64,000 nucleotides of DNA from Labrys wisconsinensis (GCF_030814995.1 NZ_JAUSVX010000011.1:124001-188000), one strand, 5' to 3'. Positions 25,246 through 34,341 are shown, counted from the first letter of the stretch. Notes: generated by a model from the letters alone, not told the origin. A program made the numbers and translations.

Positions 25246-26322
25246 TCACGCGAACAGGAGCGCGCGGTCGCGCTTCCAGACGAGGCCGTAGCGCTGCTGC
25301 GGCGCATAGTCGGCGGGCGGCCGGTGGCTGAGATGGGCCTCCACCTCGACCACCTGGCCGTTGTCGAGGGCGAAGAAGGCGTTCACCGCGGCGCCGCTAT
25401 ATTCGGAGGCGACGAAGGCCGCCTCGACGCGCACCTCGTCGGGCGCGGGGGGAGCGGAGACCGGGCGGACCTCGATGCGGTCGTAGCGCACGGCATAGGC
25501 GGGCCCGCCGCCGGGCAGGCGCGGGCCGCCGCCGATGGCGAAGCGGCCGGCCGGCCCGACGAAGGCCTCGCCGTCGACCGCGCCGTCGAACAGGTTGTAG
25601 CAATTGAGGAAGCGCGCCACTGCGGGCGAGGCGGGGCGGTTGTAGATGGTATCGGCATCCGCCGCCTGGGCGATCCGGCCTCTGTCCAGCACCAGCACGG
25701 TGTCGCCCATGGCGAGCGCCTCGGATTCGCTGCCGGTGACATGCAGGAAGGTGACGCCGAGGCGCTCGCGGATCTGCCGCAGCTCCGTCCGCATGCGAGC
25801 CCGCAGGTTGGCGTCGAGCGCGCCGAGCGGCTCGTCGAGCAGCACGAGATGGGGCTCGGTGACCAGCGTGCGGGCGAGGGCGACCCGCTGGCGCTGGCCG
25901 CCGGAGATCTGGGCGACGCCGCGATCCTCCAGGCCGAGGAGGCCGACCAGGTCGATGATCGCGCCGACCTTGCGGCGCAGCACGGCGCGATCGGTCAGCG
26001 CGCCGGTCTCCCGGTTCTCCAGGCCATAGGCGATGTTGCCGGCGACGGAGAGGTGCGGGAACAGGGCGAAGTTCTGGAAGACGAAGCCGATGCCGCGCCG
26101 ATGCGCCGGGACATGGCCGATCGGCCGGCCGTTCAACCGTACCGAGCCGCGGTCCGGCTGCTCGAAGCCGGCGATGACGCGCAGCAGCGTCGTCTTGCCC
26201 GAGCCGCTGGGCCCGAGCAGCGACACGTAGGCGTTGCCGGGGATGGTCAGGTCGATGCCGCCGAGCGCCTGCAGATCGCCGTAGGATTTCCCAATGTCGG
26301 ACAGGTGGAGAACATCTGTCAA
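25246..26322 (-). CDS. ABC transporter ATPase, PotA type
   Basis: 358 residues when read from TTG 26322. TTG is chosen because GGAGG lies five bases upstream and the N-terminus TDVLHLSDIGKSYGDL is where family members begin; a frame to 26415 lacks a ribosome site and crosses a palindrome. Walker A GPSGSGKTT, QNFALFPHLS, ISGGQRQR, LLDEPLGALD and the switch His are present, plus a TOBE-like C-terminus. The H-loop reads HVTGSESEA, with T-G rather than T-H, so the canonical switch His may be one position off; this is worth checking. First gene of the importer operon. Confidence 0.87.
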   Translation of the reverse strand: MTDVLHLSDIGKSYGDLQALGGIDLTIPGNAYVSLLGPSGSGKTTLLRVIAGFEQPDRGSVRLNGRPIGHVPAHRRGIGFVFQNFALFPHLSVAGNIAYGLENRETGALTDRAVLRRKVGAIIDLVGLLGLEDRGVAQISGGQRQRVALARTLVTEPHLVLLDEPLGALDANLRARMRTELRQIRERLGVTFLHVTGSESEALAMGDTVLVLDRGRIAQAADADTIYNRPASPAVARFLNCYNLFDGAVDGEAFVGPAGRFAIGGGPRLPGGGPAYAVRYDRIEVRPVSAPPAPDEVRVEAAFVASEYSGAAVNAFFALDNGQVVEVEAHLSHRPPADYAPQQRYGLVWKRDRALLFA

Positions 26323-26405
26323 AAAGGCCTCCGGAGTGGTCGTTTGCCTGAAAGAAGGCTTGTTCTTGCGGGATTGCCGAACATTTCGACGCAAGACGTC
26401 GCCTT

Positions 26406-26430
26406 TCGCTCGCAACGACGTTGCGAGCGA
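26406..26430. promoter_or_regulatory. 12-bp-arm palindrome upstream of ABC operon
   Basis: TCGCTCGCAACG, one base, then CGTTGCGAGCGA: a near-perfect 25-bp palindrome 84 bp upstream of the ATPase start. It lies in the 585-bp region shared with the divergent GntR regulator. It is the strongest operator candidate for that regulator. Confidence 0.5.
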
Positions 26431-26468
26431 TTGGATAGTCCTTGAATCGACTGTGCTGGCTCACCCGG

Positions 26469-26494
26469 TCATTGCTTTTGCAGCAATGATTTTT
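26469..26494. promoter_or_regulatory. Hairpin with T-run in ABC/GntR intergenic region
   Basis: TCATTGCT, five-base loop, AGCAATGA, then TTTTT on the plus strand. It looks like an intrinsic terminator, but no plus-strand gene reads into it. It could be an inverted-repeat operator instead. The rest of the 26323-26907 gap holds two copies of GTATGCAA (26518-26525 and 26806-26813), possible half-sites for a GntR-type protein, and no credible gene. Confidence 0.35.
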
Positions 26495-26907
26495 GGGATC
26501 GTATGACAATCGATTTTTGTATGCAACAGTCTTTCTTGGGCGTCGTGCTCAAAGATTGGGCGCGCAGCAGATCTGATGGTCCTGTGGGTGCCCGGCGAGG
26601 GATTTGCTGCATTCCCGTGCGGTCTTCGGTCCCGTATTGGCATTCATGGGTGATTTTGGTCGCGATCGGTGCGGGCGTGCGCGGCGAGAATGGCGGTGGT
26701 CGTGAGTGGTGCGACCCGAGGCTGGCTCGCGATGGCGCGTGGGCTGTTGCGCGAGCGCGCCGCCGCTGGGCGATTTCCCGGGATGCCTCTCAAAAAATCA
26801 ACTAAGTATGCAAAGTACAATTTATAGTGCGCCGGGACGGGCCGGGGGCAAACGCGGTAGACAGGACGATGGCGGTGACGACGCGAGCGGGGAGGGTGGT
26901 TGCCGGG

Positions 26908-27918
26908 ATGCCAGGGTCGAAGCCGCGCCAGCCGGCACAGCGGCGCTACGAGATCGTCGAGGACGTGCTGCGCGCCAATATCCGGTCGGGGCGCCTGCCG
27001 GAAGGGCTCGTGCTGCTCGAAGGGCCGATCGCCGACATCTTCCAGACCTCGCGCGCGCCGGTCCAGCGTGCCCTGCTGCGCCTCGAGGCCGAGCAACTCG
27101 TCCGCCGATTCAAGGGGCGCGGCTATCTCGTCGGGCCGCCCGGGCGGCCCGTCGCGCCGCTGCGCACCGACATCAAGGCGCTGGGCCTCGTGCTGCCCCG
27201 GGCGATCGACGAGGCGCTGCAGAGCCGCTCGACCTGGGAGCGCATCTACGAGTCGATCGAGGCCGATGTGGCCGCCTGCGTGGTGTTCGGGCGCTACCGC
27301 ATCATCGAGATCGAGCTCGCCGAGCATTTCGATGTCAGCCGCACCGTGGTGCGCGACGTGCTCGGGCGGCTGCAGGAGCGCGGGCTGGTGCGCAAGAACC
27401 AGAGCTCCCACTGGATCGCGGGCCCGCTGACGGCGAAGTCGATCAAGGACCGCTTCGCGCTGCGCCGCATCCTGGAGCCGCCGGCCCTGGTCTCGGCGGC
27501 GCCGCGCATCGACCGTTCGGGGCTGACCGCCCTGCTCGACAGCCTGTCCGAGGCGGAGCGGGCGGCGTCCGACGCCGAGCTGCCGGACCGGGAGGATCTG
27601 GAGACGCGGCTGGTCGAGACCTGCGTCATGGCCACGCCCAACGAGCGCCTGCGCGAGCTCATCCGGGACAATCTGCTGCCGGTCACCGCCTCCGAGCGCC
27701 TGCTGCGCCAGCTCGGCCTGCCGCGCGACCGCATCGCCATCGCCGAATATCGCCTGATCGTCGAGCTTCTCGCCCGTGGCGCGATCGAGGCGGCCGCGGC
27801 CATGCTCGATGCGCATCTGGAAGAGGCGATGAACCGCAACATCGCGCAGATGAAGATCGTCGCGGTGATCCCGACGCCCCGGGCGGTGGCGCCCTATCTG
27901 ACGCGGGTCTCGGAGTAG
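26908..27918 (+). CDS. GntR family regulator with two winged-helix domains and FCD-type C-terminus
   Basis: 336 residues from ATG 26908 (GGAGGG upstream; ATG 26869 is an alternative). Residues ~13-75 form a GntR winged helix (RYEIVEDVLRANIRSGRLPEG, APVQRALLRLEAEQLV). Residues ~108-180 form a second one (IYESIEADVAACVVFG, VSRTVVRDVLGRLQERGLV), followed by an FCD-like helical ligand domain (FALRRILEPPALVSAA, residues ~190-310). GntR/FCD proteins usually have one winged helix. It is divergent from the importer operon and lies upstream of the amino acid permease/aminotransferase pair, so it may control either. Confidence 0.85.
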   Translation: MPGSKPRQPAQRRYEIVEDVLRANIRSGRLPEGLVLLEGPIADIFQTSRAPVQRALLRLEAEQLVRRFKGRGYLVGPPGRPVAPLRTDIKALGLVLPRAIDEALQSRSTWERIYESIEADVAACVVFGRYRIIEIELAEHFDVSRTVVRDVLGRLQERGLVRKNQSSHWIAGPLTAKSIKDRFALRRILEPPALVSAAPRIDRSGLTALLDSLSEAERAASDAELPDREDLETRLVETCVMATPNERLRELIRDNLLPVTASERLLRQLGLPRDRIAIAEYRLIVELLARGAIEAAAAMLDAHLEEAMNRNIAQMKIVAVIPTPRAVAPYLTRVSE

Positions 27919-27985
27919 AGGCGCTCCGCCGCAGATCGCCGGCTGCTCGGGCGGGGCGAGCAGCCGGCTTCCGGGGCAGGCGACG

Positions 27986-29473
27986 TCAGAGCAGGTCGGG
28001 CGGGCCGGCGGTTCCCGCCGACAGGCGCTTGCGCAGGACGAGGGCCCACCACAGCGTCCCGATCGCCAGGACGACCAGCGTGACGATCGCGGCCGGATGG
28101 CTCTCCTCCGGCAGCGTGAAGGTGGCGACGACGCACAGCGTCCAGGCAAGGCCGGCGAAGATGGTCGGCACCAGCCAGCGGCCGAGGCTGAACGTGCCCG
28201 CCGGCGCCTCCGGAATCCGGCCGGCACGCCAGGCCAGGAACGCGGCGAGCAGGGTCAGGAAGTAGGTGAGATAGTAGGTCAGCCCGACCATGGAATAGAT
28301 CGCCGTGACGATGCCGCCGCTCGCCAGGTTGAGCAGGATGGCGATGACGGTGATCAGGAGGATGGAGGCAACCGGCGTGCCCGTCCGCTCGTGGACGCTC
28401 GCGAGGAACTGCGAGGCGGGCAGCATGTTGTCTCGCGCCAGCGCAAACGACATGCGGGTGGCCACGGCCATGTTGGCGATCAGGCAGGCGAAGATCGAGG
28501 CGAACGCCACGAAGATCATGGCATCGGCGCCGAGCGGGCCGACCTGGCGCCGGACCAGGAGAATGACCGGGTTCTCCGCTTCCTTCAGGAAATCCGCGAT
28601 CGGTCCGGGTATGGCGAGCGCCAGCAGGGTGAAGAGCACGATGCCGAAGACGCTGGAGATCGCCACCGCGCGGATCATGGCCTTGGCGGCCGTCCGGCGC
28701 GGATCATGTGTCTCCTCGGCCAGGTCCGCCGCGCCCTCCCAGCCGAGAAGCACGGAGACCGGCAGCAGCGTCGCCAGGGCCACGGTCGAGAAGGTGATGG
28801 GCAGGCCGCTCACCGGCTGGGTCTCGACCAGGAGATGGATGCCCTGCGTGCTGCCGAAGAAATAGAAGAGGCCGCCGATCAGCACGGCGATCAGCACCAC
28901 CGTCCCGATCAGCTCGATGACGGCGCCGAGATCGTTGATCCTCGTCGCGAGCCTGATGCCGAAGATGTTGAGGGCGCAGACGACCAGCGTCGCCGCGATG
29001 CTCAGCATCTGGATCTGGCCTTGCGTCGGCTCCGCCCAGATCTCCGGCGCGAACACCGAGCCGATCGCCGAGGCGGTTCCGGCCGTGCCGGCGATGAAGG
29101 AGATGAAAGCCACCCAGCCGGTGAACCAGCCGAAGCTCTTGCCCACCAGCCGGCTCGACCATTGATAGGCGTAGCCGGTGACGGGAATGCGGGCGGAGAG
29201 ATGCGCGTAGACCGCCACGATGCAGGCGACCAGCGGAATGACCAGCAGCCAGAGCAGGATGCCGATGCCGCCGACCCGGGTGAAGGGATCGGCGAACAGG
29301 GTCACCACGCCGGTGTTGATGGACACCATCGAGAAGGCCAGGGCGAAGGACGTGAACGGTCCCATCGTCCGGTGCAGCTTCTGCTTGTAGCCGAGAGCGG
29401 CGAGATCGGCGTCGTCGGCCGACCCCGCGGCGGGCGCCGGGGAGAGCTCCAGCCGGGCATCGATCGAGGTCAT
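27986..29473 (-). CDS. Amino acid/polyamine permease (APC superfamily)
   Basis: 495 residues, 12 predicted helices, inner membrane. The N-terminal half contains GPFTSFALAFSMVSINTGV, the region equivalent to the TM1 substrate-binding turn, and LLGWEGAADLAEETHDPRRTAAKAMIRA, the Glu-rich loop typical of the eukaryote-like amino acid/GABA permease branch (ACT family). It starts at ATG 29473, overlapping the aminotransferase stop by one base (TGATG), so the two are translated together. Likely substrate is an omega-amino acid or GABA-like compound, judged from that pairing. Confidence 0.87.
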   Translation of the reverse strand: MTSIDARLELSPAPAAGSADDADLAALGYKQKLHRTMGPFTSFALAFSMVSINTGVVTLFADPFTRVGGIGILLWLLVIPLVACIVAVYAHLSARIPVTGYAYQWSSRLVGKSFGWFTGWVAFISFIAGTAGTASAIGSVFAPEIWAEPTQGQIQMLSIAATLVVCALNIFGIRLATRINDLGAVIELIGTVVLIAVLIGGLFYFFGSTQGIHLLVETQPVSGLPITFSTVALATLLPVSVLLGWEGAADLAEETHDPRRTAAKAMIRAVAISSVFGIVLFTLLALAIPGPIADFLKEAENPVILLVRRQVGPLGADAMIFVAFASIFACLIANMAVATRMSFALARDNMLPASQFLASVHERTGTPVASILLITVIAILLNLASGGIVTAIYSMVGLTYYLTYFLTLLAAFLAWRAGRIPEAPAGTFSLGRWLVPTIFAGLAWTLCVVATFTLPEESHPAAIVTLVVLAIGTLWWALVLRKRLSAGTAGPPDLL

Positions 29474-30786
29474 CACGGACGCCCTCCCTCGATATCGCCG
29501 AGCACCTCGTCGAGCACGTCCAGGGCCTTGGCCAGGTCCTCGCGGGCGATGTCGAGCGGCGGCTTGATCTTGATCAGGTTGCCGAGGCCGGCATAGCGGC
29601 TCTCGCCGAACAGCACGCCCTTGGCGAGGCCCCGGCGGTACACCTCCTGCGCTTCGCGCCGGGCGGGCTCCTTGGTCGTCCGGTCCGTCACCAGCTCGAT
29701 CGCGACCATCAGGCCGGGACAGCGGACATCGCCGATCAGCCGGCGGCGGGCCTGCATCTCCCTGAGCCGCAAGGTGGCATAGTCGCCGTGCTCCCGGGCA
29801 CGGTCGCACAGCTTGTCGCTCTGGATGGCGTTGACCGTGGCCAGGGCGGCCGCCAGCGAGACCGGGAAATGGCCGAAGGTCAGCGCGTCCTCGCCTTCGT
29901 CGAACCATGTCAGCCTCTCGTCGGCCAGGATGCCTGCCAGGGGGAAGCCGCCGCCGACGCCCTTGCCGAAGGTGAGGATGTCGGGCACGACGCCGTAATA
30001 GTCCGACGCCCACATCGTCCCCAGGCGTCCGAAGCCGGACTGGATCTCGTCCCAGATCAGCAGAATGCCGTGCCGATCGCAGAGATCGCGCAGTCCGGTG
30101 TAGAAGGAGCGGGGGAATTCGTTGTGGCCGCCATTGCCCTGGATCGGCTCCATCATCACGGCCGCGACCGGGCCGTCGAGCCCCTTGCCGATCATGTCGT
30201 CGATCAGGTCGAGGCACAGGGCCGCGTCCTGCTCAGGCGTGAGGCCCTTGCGGGGACGATAGGTATCGGGACGCGGGGCGCGGGCGAAGCGCGGCTGGAT
30301 CGGCAGGAACGGATTGTCGGGATGCGGCCAGCTCGCGGCGAGCGTCGCCAGCGACCTGCCGTGATAGCCGTCCTGGAGGACGATGAGGTTTTTCGCCTCC
30401 GGCCGGTTCTTGAAGGCGAGCTTCATGGCCATTTCGGTCGCCAGGCTGCCATGGAGGCAGTAGCCGACCTGGTGAAGGGCGCCCGGAGCGATCTCCCGCA
30501 GCTTGGCGGACAAGGCCAGCAGCGGAACCGAGTTGAAGTTGGGGCGCGCATGGGTGATCTGGCGGATCTGCGCGATCGCCGCCTCGATCACCCGAGGATC
30601 ATTGGCGCCGAGATTGTTGGACCATGCCTGGGACGTGCAGTCGATATAGCGCCGGCCCTGGTCGTCCCAGACGTAAGACCCCAGCGCCTTCACCAGGGTC
30701 AGCTTCTCCGGTCTTTCCGCCGTGCCGACCGGATCTGACTTGCCCGGCTCCAGTCCCGGGCGACGAAGAGCAGATGTTTGCAACAT
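29473..30786 (-). CDS. Class III aminotransferase (PLP; GABA/omega-amino acid type)
   Basis: 437 residues from ATG 30786 (GGAGGGA six bases upstream). The PLP lysine lies in ILTFGKGVGGGFPLAG. Other class III motifs are HGSLATEMAMKLA, LIVLQDGYHGRSLATL and the Asp in IWDEIQSGFGR. It transfers an amino group from a terminal or omega amine to a keto acid. It forms a two-gene operon with the APC permease and is divergent from a LysR gene at 30892. Substrate could be GABA, beta-alanine or a related amine. Confidence 0.9.
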   Translation of the reverse strand: MLQTSALRRPGLEPGKSDPVGTAERPEKLTLVKALGSYVWDDQGRRYIDCTSQAWSNNLGANDPRVIEAAIAQIRQITHARPNFNSVPLLALSAKLREIAPGALHQVGYCLHGSLATEMAMKLAFKNRPEAKNLIVLQDGYHGRSLATLAASWPHPDNPFLPIQPRFARAPRPDTYRPRKGLTPEQDAALCLDLIDDMIGKGLDGPVAAVMMEPIQGNGGHNEFPRSFYTGLRDLCDRHGILLIWDEIQSGFGRLGTMWASDYYGVVPDILTFGKGVGGGFPLAGILADERLTWFDEGEDALTFGHFPVSLAAALATVNAIQSDKLCDRAREHGDYATLRLREMQARRRLIGDVRCPGLMVAIELVTDRTTKEPARREAQEVYRRGLAKGVLFGESRYAGLGNLIKIKPPLDIAREDLAKALDVLDEVLGDIEGGRP

Positions 30787-30891
30787 GATGTTTCCCTCCG
30801 GCCGGCGCAATTGCATGGCCGGGTTGCACGGTAGGCATGCGTGCTGCATGGTGAGAAAGACGATTTTCCACCTGACTTATTTGCCCCGCTT

Positions 30892-31782
30892 ATGAGCGCT
30901 GATCTCCGGCATTTGCGTGCCTTCGCAGCCGTTGCCGAGGAGCTGAACTTCGTTCGAGCGGCCGAGCGCCTGCATGTTTCCCAGCCGGCCTTGTCGCAGA
31001 CCATCCGGCAGCTCGAAGCGATCCTGAACGTGCAGCTGTTCGACCGCGACACGCGGCAGGTCCGCCTGACGGACGCGGGAGCGTCCCTCCTGGAGGAAGC
31101 GCGCGATATCCTGAACCGCTACCAGGCCTTCGTCGACCGCTCCCGCGCCCTCGGCCGCGGACTGCGGGAGACCTTGCGGGTCGGCTATCTCATCGGCGCC
31201 GCGGTCGATCTCGTCCCGTCGGTCATTCGCGCTTTTCGAGACCAGTTTCCGAACGTCAATCTGATCCTGAAGGAATATGATTTCTCGATGCCGGAGGCGG
31301 GCATCTTCGGCGAAGTCGACGTCTCTATCCTGCGGCCGCCGATCGAAGATGGTGCGCTGCAATTCGTCACGCTGCTCGAAGAGCCTTGCGTCGCCTGCCT
31401 GCCCGCGGGGCATCCGCTGGCACGGGCTCCCACGGTCAGCGTCTTCAAGCTCCTGGACGAGCCCATCGTCGCTGCACCGGGGCACGGCGTCTGGCGGGAC
31501 TATTGGCTCGCCTGCGATTTTCGTGACGGGCGGCCGCCGAACGTGGTGCACGAGGCTCCGACATTCGAGGCGGAGCTTCAGGCCGTCGCCGCCGGGCGCG
31601 GCATCAGCATCACGGCCGCGGCGGCGGGGCGCTTCTATGCAAGGCCCGGGCTGGCCTTCCCGACGATCGCGGACATGCCCCCGTGCAAGGTCTCCGTCGC
31701 CCTCCCGGCCAATCCGGTGCCGCTCGCGCTGCAATTCGCGCGAATCGCGACATCGGTCGCTGGGGCTCACAGGCCGGCATGA
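30892..31782 (+). CDS. LysR family transcriptional regulator
   Basis: 296 residues from ATG 30892 (MSADLRHLRAFAAVAEELNFVRAAERLHVSQPALSQ...). The longer frame to 30841 lacks support. The effector domain starts near residue 90 (LRVGYLIGAAVDLVPSVI). Divergent from the aminotransferase/permease operon, which it most likely activates. ATGC-N5-GCAT at 30837-30849 is a weak dyad in the promoter gap. Confidence 0.88.
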   Translation: MSADLRHLRAFAAVAEELNFVRAAERLHVSQPALSQTIRQLEAILNVQLFDRDTRQVRLTDAGASLLEEARDILNRYQAFVDRSRALGRGLRETLRVGYLIGAAVDLVPSVIRAFRDQFPNVNLILKEYDFSMPEAGIFGEVDVSILRPPIEDGALQFVTLLEEPCVACLPAGHPLARAPTVSVFKLLDEPIVAAPGHGVWRDYWLACDFRDGRPPNVVHEAPTFEAELQAVAAGRGISITAAAAGRFYARPGLAFPTIADMPPCKVSVALPANPVPLALQFARIATSVAGAHRPA

Positions 31783-31890
31783 GCCGTGGATCGCGACGCA
31801 GGGCTGCGGGCGCCGCCTCGGTCTGCGCATCCGGCTGCCGGCGCCGGGGAGCGCGGCGGCTCATCCGTGAGCCCGACCGTCTGCCCTGGC

Positions 31891-33108
31891 TTAGGCCGCC
31901 TTCTCCCCGCAGAGCCTGGCGCATGCGGCGATGATGCGGTCGCAGGCCCTGACGAGATCCTCCGTCGCGGACGCATAGGAGATGCGGACATAGGCGGGGG
32001 CCAGGAAGCCCGAGCCGGGGACGACGGCAACGCCGGCTTCCTCGAGCAGATACATGGCGAAATCGGTGTCGGTCTCGATCATCCGCCCGGAGGCCGTCCG
32101 CCGGCCGATCACGCCGGCACAGCTGGGAAAGACGTAGAACGCTCCGTCCGGGATGCGGCATGTCAGCCCCGGCGCCCGGTTGAGCATCTCGACCACGAGG
32201 TCTCGGCGCGTCTCGAACTCGGCCGCGAAGCGCGGCACATGGCTCTGGTCGCCGGCGATCGCCTCGATCGCGGCATGCTGCGAGATCGAGCTGGTGTGGG
32301 ACGTCGTCTGGCCCTGGATGACGTTCATGGCCTCGATCAGCTCGATCGGTCCGGCGCCATAGCCGACGCGCCAGCCGGTCATGGCATTGGTCTTGGAGAC
32401 GCCGTTGACGACGAGCGTGCGCCTGAACAGGTCGGGAGCCGCGCGTGCCATGCTGACGAAGCGCGCCGGTCCGTAGACCAGCTTCTCGTAGATGTCGTCG
32501 GCGAGAACCCAGACATGCGGGTGGCGGCGCAGCACTGCCGCGAGCCCGACCAGCTCGGCCTCGCTGTAGACGGCGCCGGTGGGATTGCAGGGCGAGTTGA
32601 GCAGCAGCCACTTGGTGGCGGGTCCGATGGCCGTCTCGAGCGCCGCCGGATCGAGCTTGAAGCCGTCGGCCTCGGCGCAATCCACGATCACCGGCCGGCC
32701 GCCGGCCAGCCGCACCATGTCGGGGTAGGAAACCCAGCAGGGCGCGGGAATGACCACCTCCTCGCCGGGATCGAGGCTGGCGAAGAGCGCGTTGAAGACG
32801 ATCTGCTTGGCCCCGCACCCGACCGTGATCTGGTCCAGCGTATAGCCGAGGTCGTTGTCCCGAAGCAGCTTGTCGCGAATGGCCGCCCGCAGCGGCTTGA
32901 TGCCGGCCACCGGGGTGTATCGTGTCCGGCCCTCCTGAATGGCGCGAATGCCGGCACCGGCGACGTTCCCGGGAGTGTCGAAATCGGGTTCGCCGGCGCT
33001 GAGCGTGATCACGTCCCTGCCCTGCTCCCGCAGCGCCGCAGCCCTGGCGGTCATCGCCTTCGTCTCGGAGGGGCGGATCTGGCCGATGCGACGCGCAAGG
33101 ATTGTCAT
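31891..33108 (-). CDS. Class I aminotransferase, aspartate aminotransferase-like
   Basis: 405 residues. PLP motifs: LSAGEPDFDTPGNV, SPCNPTGAVYS (Asn binding PLP O3'), ADDIYEKLVY (Asp-Tyr), PLP Lys in VVNGVSKTNAMTGWRVGYG, and a late Arg in AYVRISYAS for substrate carboxylate. Fold type I subgroup I-alpha/gamma. It stands between LysR genes and lies 178 bp downstream of one (33287-34186) on the same strand. Substrate is likely an acidic or neutral amino acid. Confidence 0.88.
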   Translation of the reverse strand: MTILARRIGQIRPSETKAMTARAAALREQGRDVITLSAGEPDFDTPGNVAGAGIRAIQEGRTRYTPVAGIKPLRAAIRDKLLRDNDLGYTLDQITVGCGAKQIVFNALFASLDPGEEVVIPAPCWVSYPDMVRLAGGRPVIVDCAEADGFKLDPAALETAIGPATKWLLLNSPCNPTGAVYSEAELVGLAAVLRRHPHVWVLADDIYEKLVYGPARFVSMARAAPDLFRRTLVVNGVSKTNAMTGWRVGYGAGPIELIEAMNVIQGQTTSHTSSISQHAAIEAIAGDQSHVPRFAAEFETRRDLVVEMLNRAPGLTCRIPDGAFYVFPSCAGVIGRRTASGRMIETDTDFAMYLLEEAGVAVVPGSGFLAPAYVRISYASATEDLVRACDRIIAACARLCGEKAA

Positions 33109-33261
33109 GGCTTGTCCTGCCTCGCCCCCAGGTCCGAGCCGGCGCGGACTGAAACGCCGGGGCGCCGCCGCCGGCAGCGTTTGCGTCGGCTCGCTGCGCG
33201 TGCTCGCGCAGTTCTATGGCGCGCCGCTGGGATGGCCGCCAGTCCGAAGTTCTAACAAGCT

Positions 33262-33278
33262 TGACAGTTAAACTGACA
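33262..33278. promoter_or_regulatory. Palindrome upstream of aminotransferase
   Basis: TGACAGTT, one base, AACTGACA (7 of 8 positions pair). It lies 153 bp upstream of the aminotransferase start and just after the LysR stop, a plausible operator or promoter dyad in an A+T-rich patch. Confidence 0.35.
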
Positions 33279-33286
33279 TGAAACCG

Positions 33287-34186
33287 TCACAGGGCGGGTT
33301 TGGCGTCGTCCGCTCGGCCGGCTTCCACCAGGGCTTCCAGAAAGGCGCGGTGGTGCCTGCTGCGCATCGCGATCGCCGGATAGAGCGTGTGAAACCCCGG
33401 GCCCGCCACGGTGCGGTCGGCGAATGGCGCGACCAGGCGTCCGCCGGCCATGTCGTCACGAACCAGGCAGAGCGGTCCGATCGCGATGCCGAGGCCGCTG
33501 ATGGCCGCCTGAAGGGACAGGAAGAAATGCTCGTAATATGGGCCGGGCGGCGTCTCCTCGAGGGGGATGCCGCTGACTTCGAACCATTTCCGCCAGGCAT
33601 CCGGTCGCGACTTGAGGTGCAGCAGGGTCTGGTGACGAAACGTGCCGGGATCCCGGCAATCCACCTCGAGGCTCGGAGACATCAGGGCCGTCGAATGGTC
33701 TTCGACGATCTTCTGACATTTGCAGTCCAATCTTTCCATGGGAACCCGTCTGAAGATGAAGTCGTAGCTTCTGTTCAGATGATCGATGCCGTCCGACGTC
33801 GACGTCTCGACGACCACCTTGACCGACGGGTTCTGGATCTGGAACTGCGAGGATTTCGGTATGAGCCACCGCATCGCGAAGGAGGGCGTCGCATTGACGG
33901 TGATCGTCGTGCTTCCGTTCCGGGAATTGAATTGGTCGCATGCGGTGGCCATGCGATCGAACGCCATTTTCAGCTCCTCGAGGAGCAGCCGGGCTCCTTC
34001 GGTCGGCTCCACCCTGCGTCCGCGCCTGAGGAAGAGGGCTTGCCCGAAATACTCTTCCAGACTTTTGATCTGCTGGCTGACGGCGCTGTGAGAGACGCCC
34101 AGCTCGGTGGCCGCCTGCGTCACGCTCGCCCGCCTGGCGGTTGCCTCGAAAGCGCGCAGCGCGTTGAGGGATGGCAGCTTCCGCAT
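33287..34186 (-). CDS. LysR family transcriptional regulator, GcvA-like
   Basis: 299 residues from ATG 34186 (MRKLPSLNALRAFEATARRASVTQAATELGVSHSAVSQQI...), the start typical of the GcvA-like branch, which has a short N-terminus. The upstream extension to 34258 crosses a palindrome and is unlikely. The C-terminal effector domain spans residues ~90-295. It is divergent from the phosphodiesterase/binding protein/oxidase operon at 34342 and could regulate this or the aminotransferase behind it. Confidence 0.88.
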   Translation of the reverse strand: MRKLPSLNALRAFEATARRASVTQAATELGVSHSAVSQQIKSLEEYFGQALFLRRGRRVEPTEGARLLLEELKMAFDRMATACDQFNSRNGSTTITVNATPSFAMRWLIPKSSQFQIQNPSVKVVVETSTSDGIDHLNRSYDFIFRRVPMERLDCKCQKIVEDHSTALMSPSLEVDCRDPGTFRHQTLLHLKSRPDAWRKWFEVSGIPLEETPPGPYYEHFFLSLQAAISGLGIAIGPLCLVRDDMAGGRLVAPFADRTVAGPGFHTLYPAIAMRSRHHRAFLEALVEAGRADDAKPAL

Positions 34187-34195
34187 GTCAGTTTT

Positions 34196-34213
34196 CCTAA
34201 CCAACATGTTAGG
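34196..34213. promoter_or_regulatory. Perfect inverted repeat in LysR/phosphodiesterase divergent promoter
   Basis: CCTAAC-CAACAT-GTTAGG, 6-bp perfect arms, ten bases upstream of the LysR start. The nested AACATGTT is itself palindromic and partly repeated as AGAACATGCT just beyond it. A likely autoregulatory site. Confidence 0.5.
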
Positions 34214-34341
34214 AGAACATGCTTTACTTGCAAATGCAAATGCACAATCGTCGAACAAGACGTTGAAAGATGTGCCGCGCCGAGCCTGGATGATCTTTCG
34301 AGTCGAGCCAATCTCTTCCCACGGCGAGCGAAATCAGTTGC

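Noticed and set aside
26469-26494. Intrinsic terminator
   Set aside because: No plus-strand gene leads into it, so it was kept only as a possible operator.
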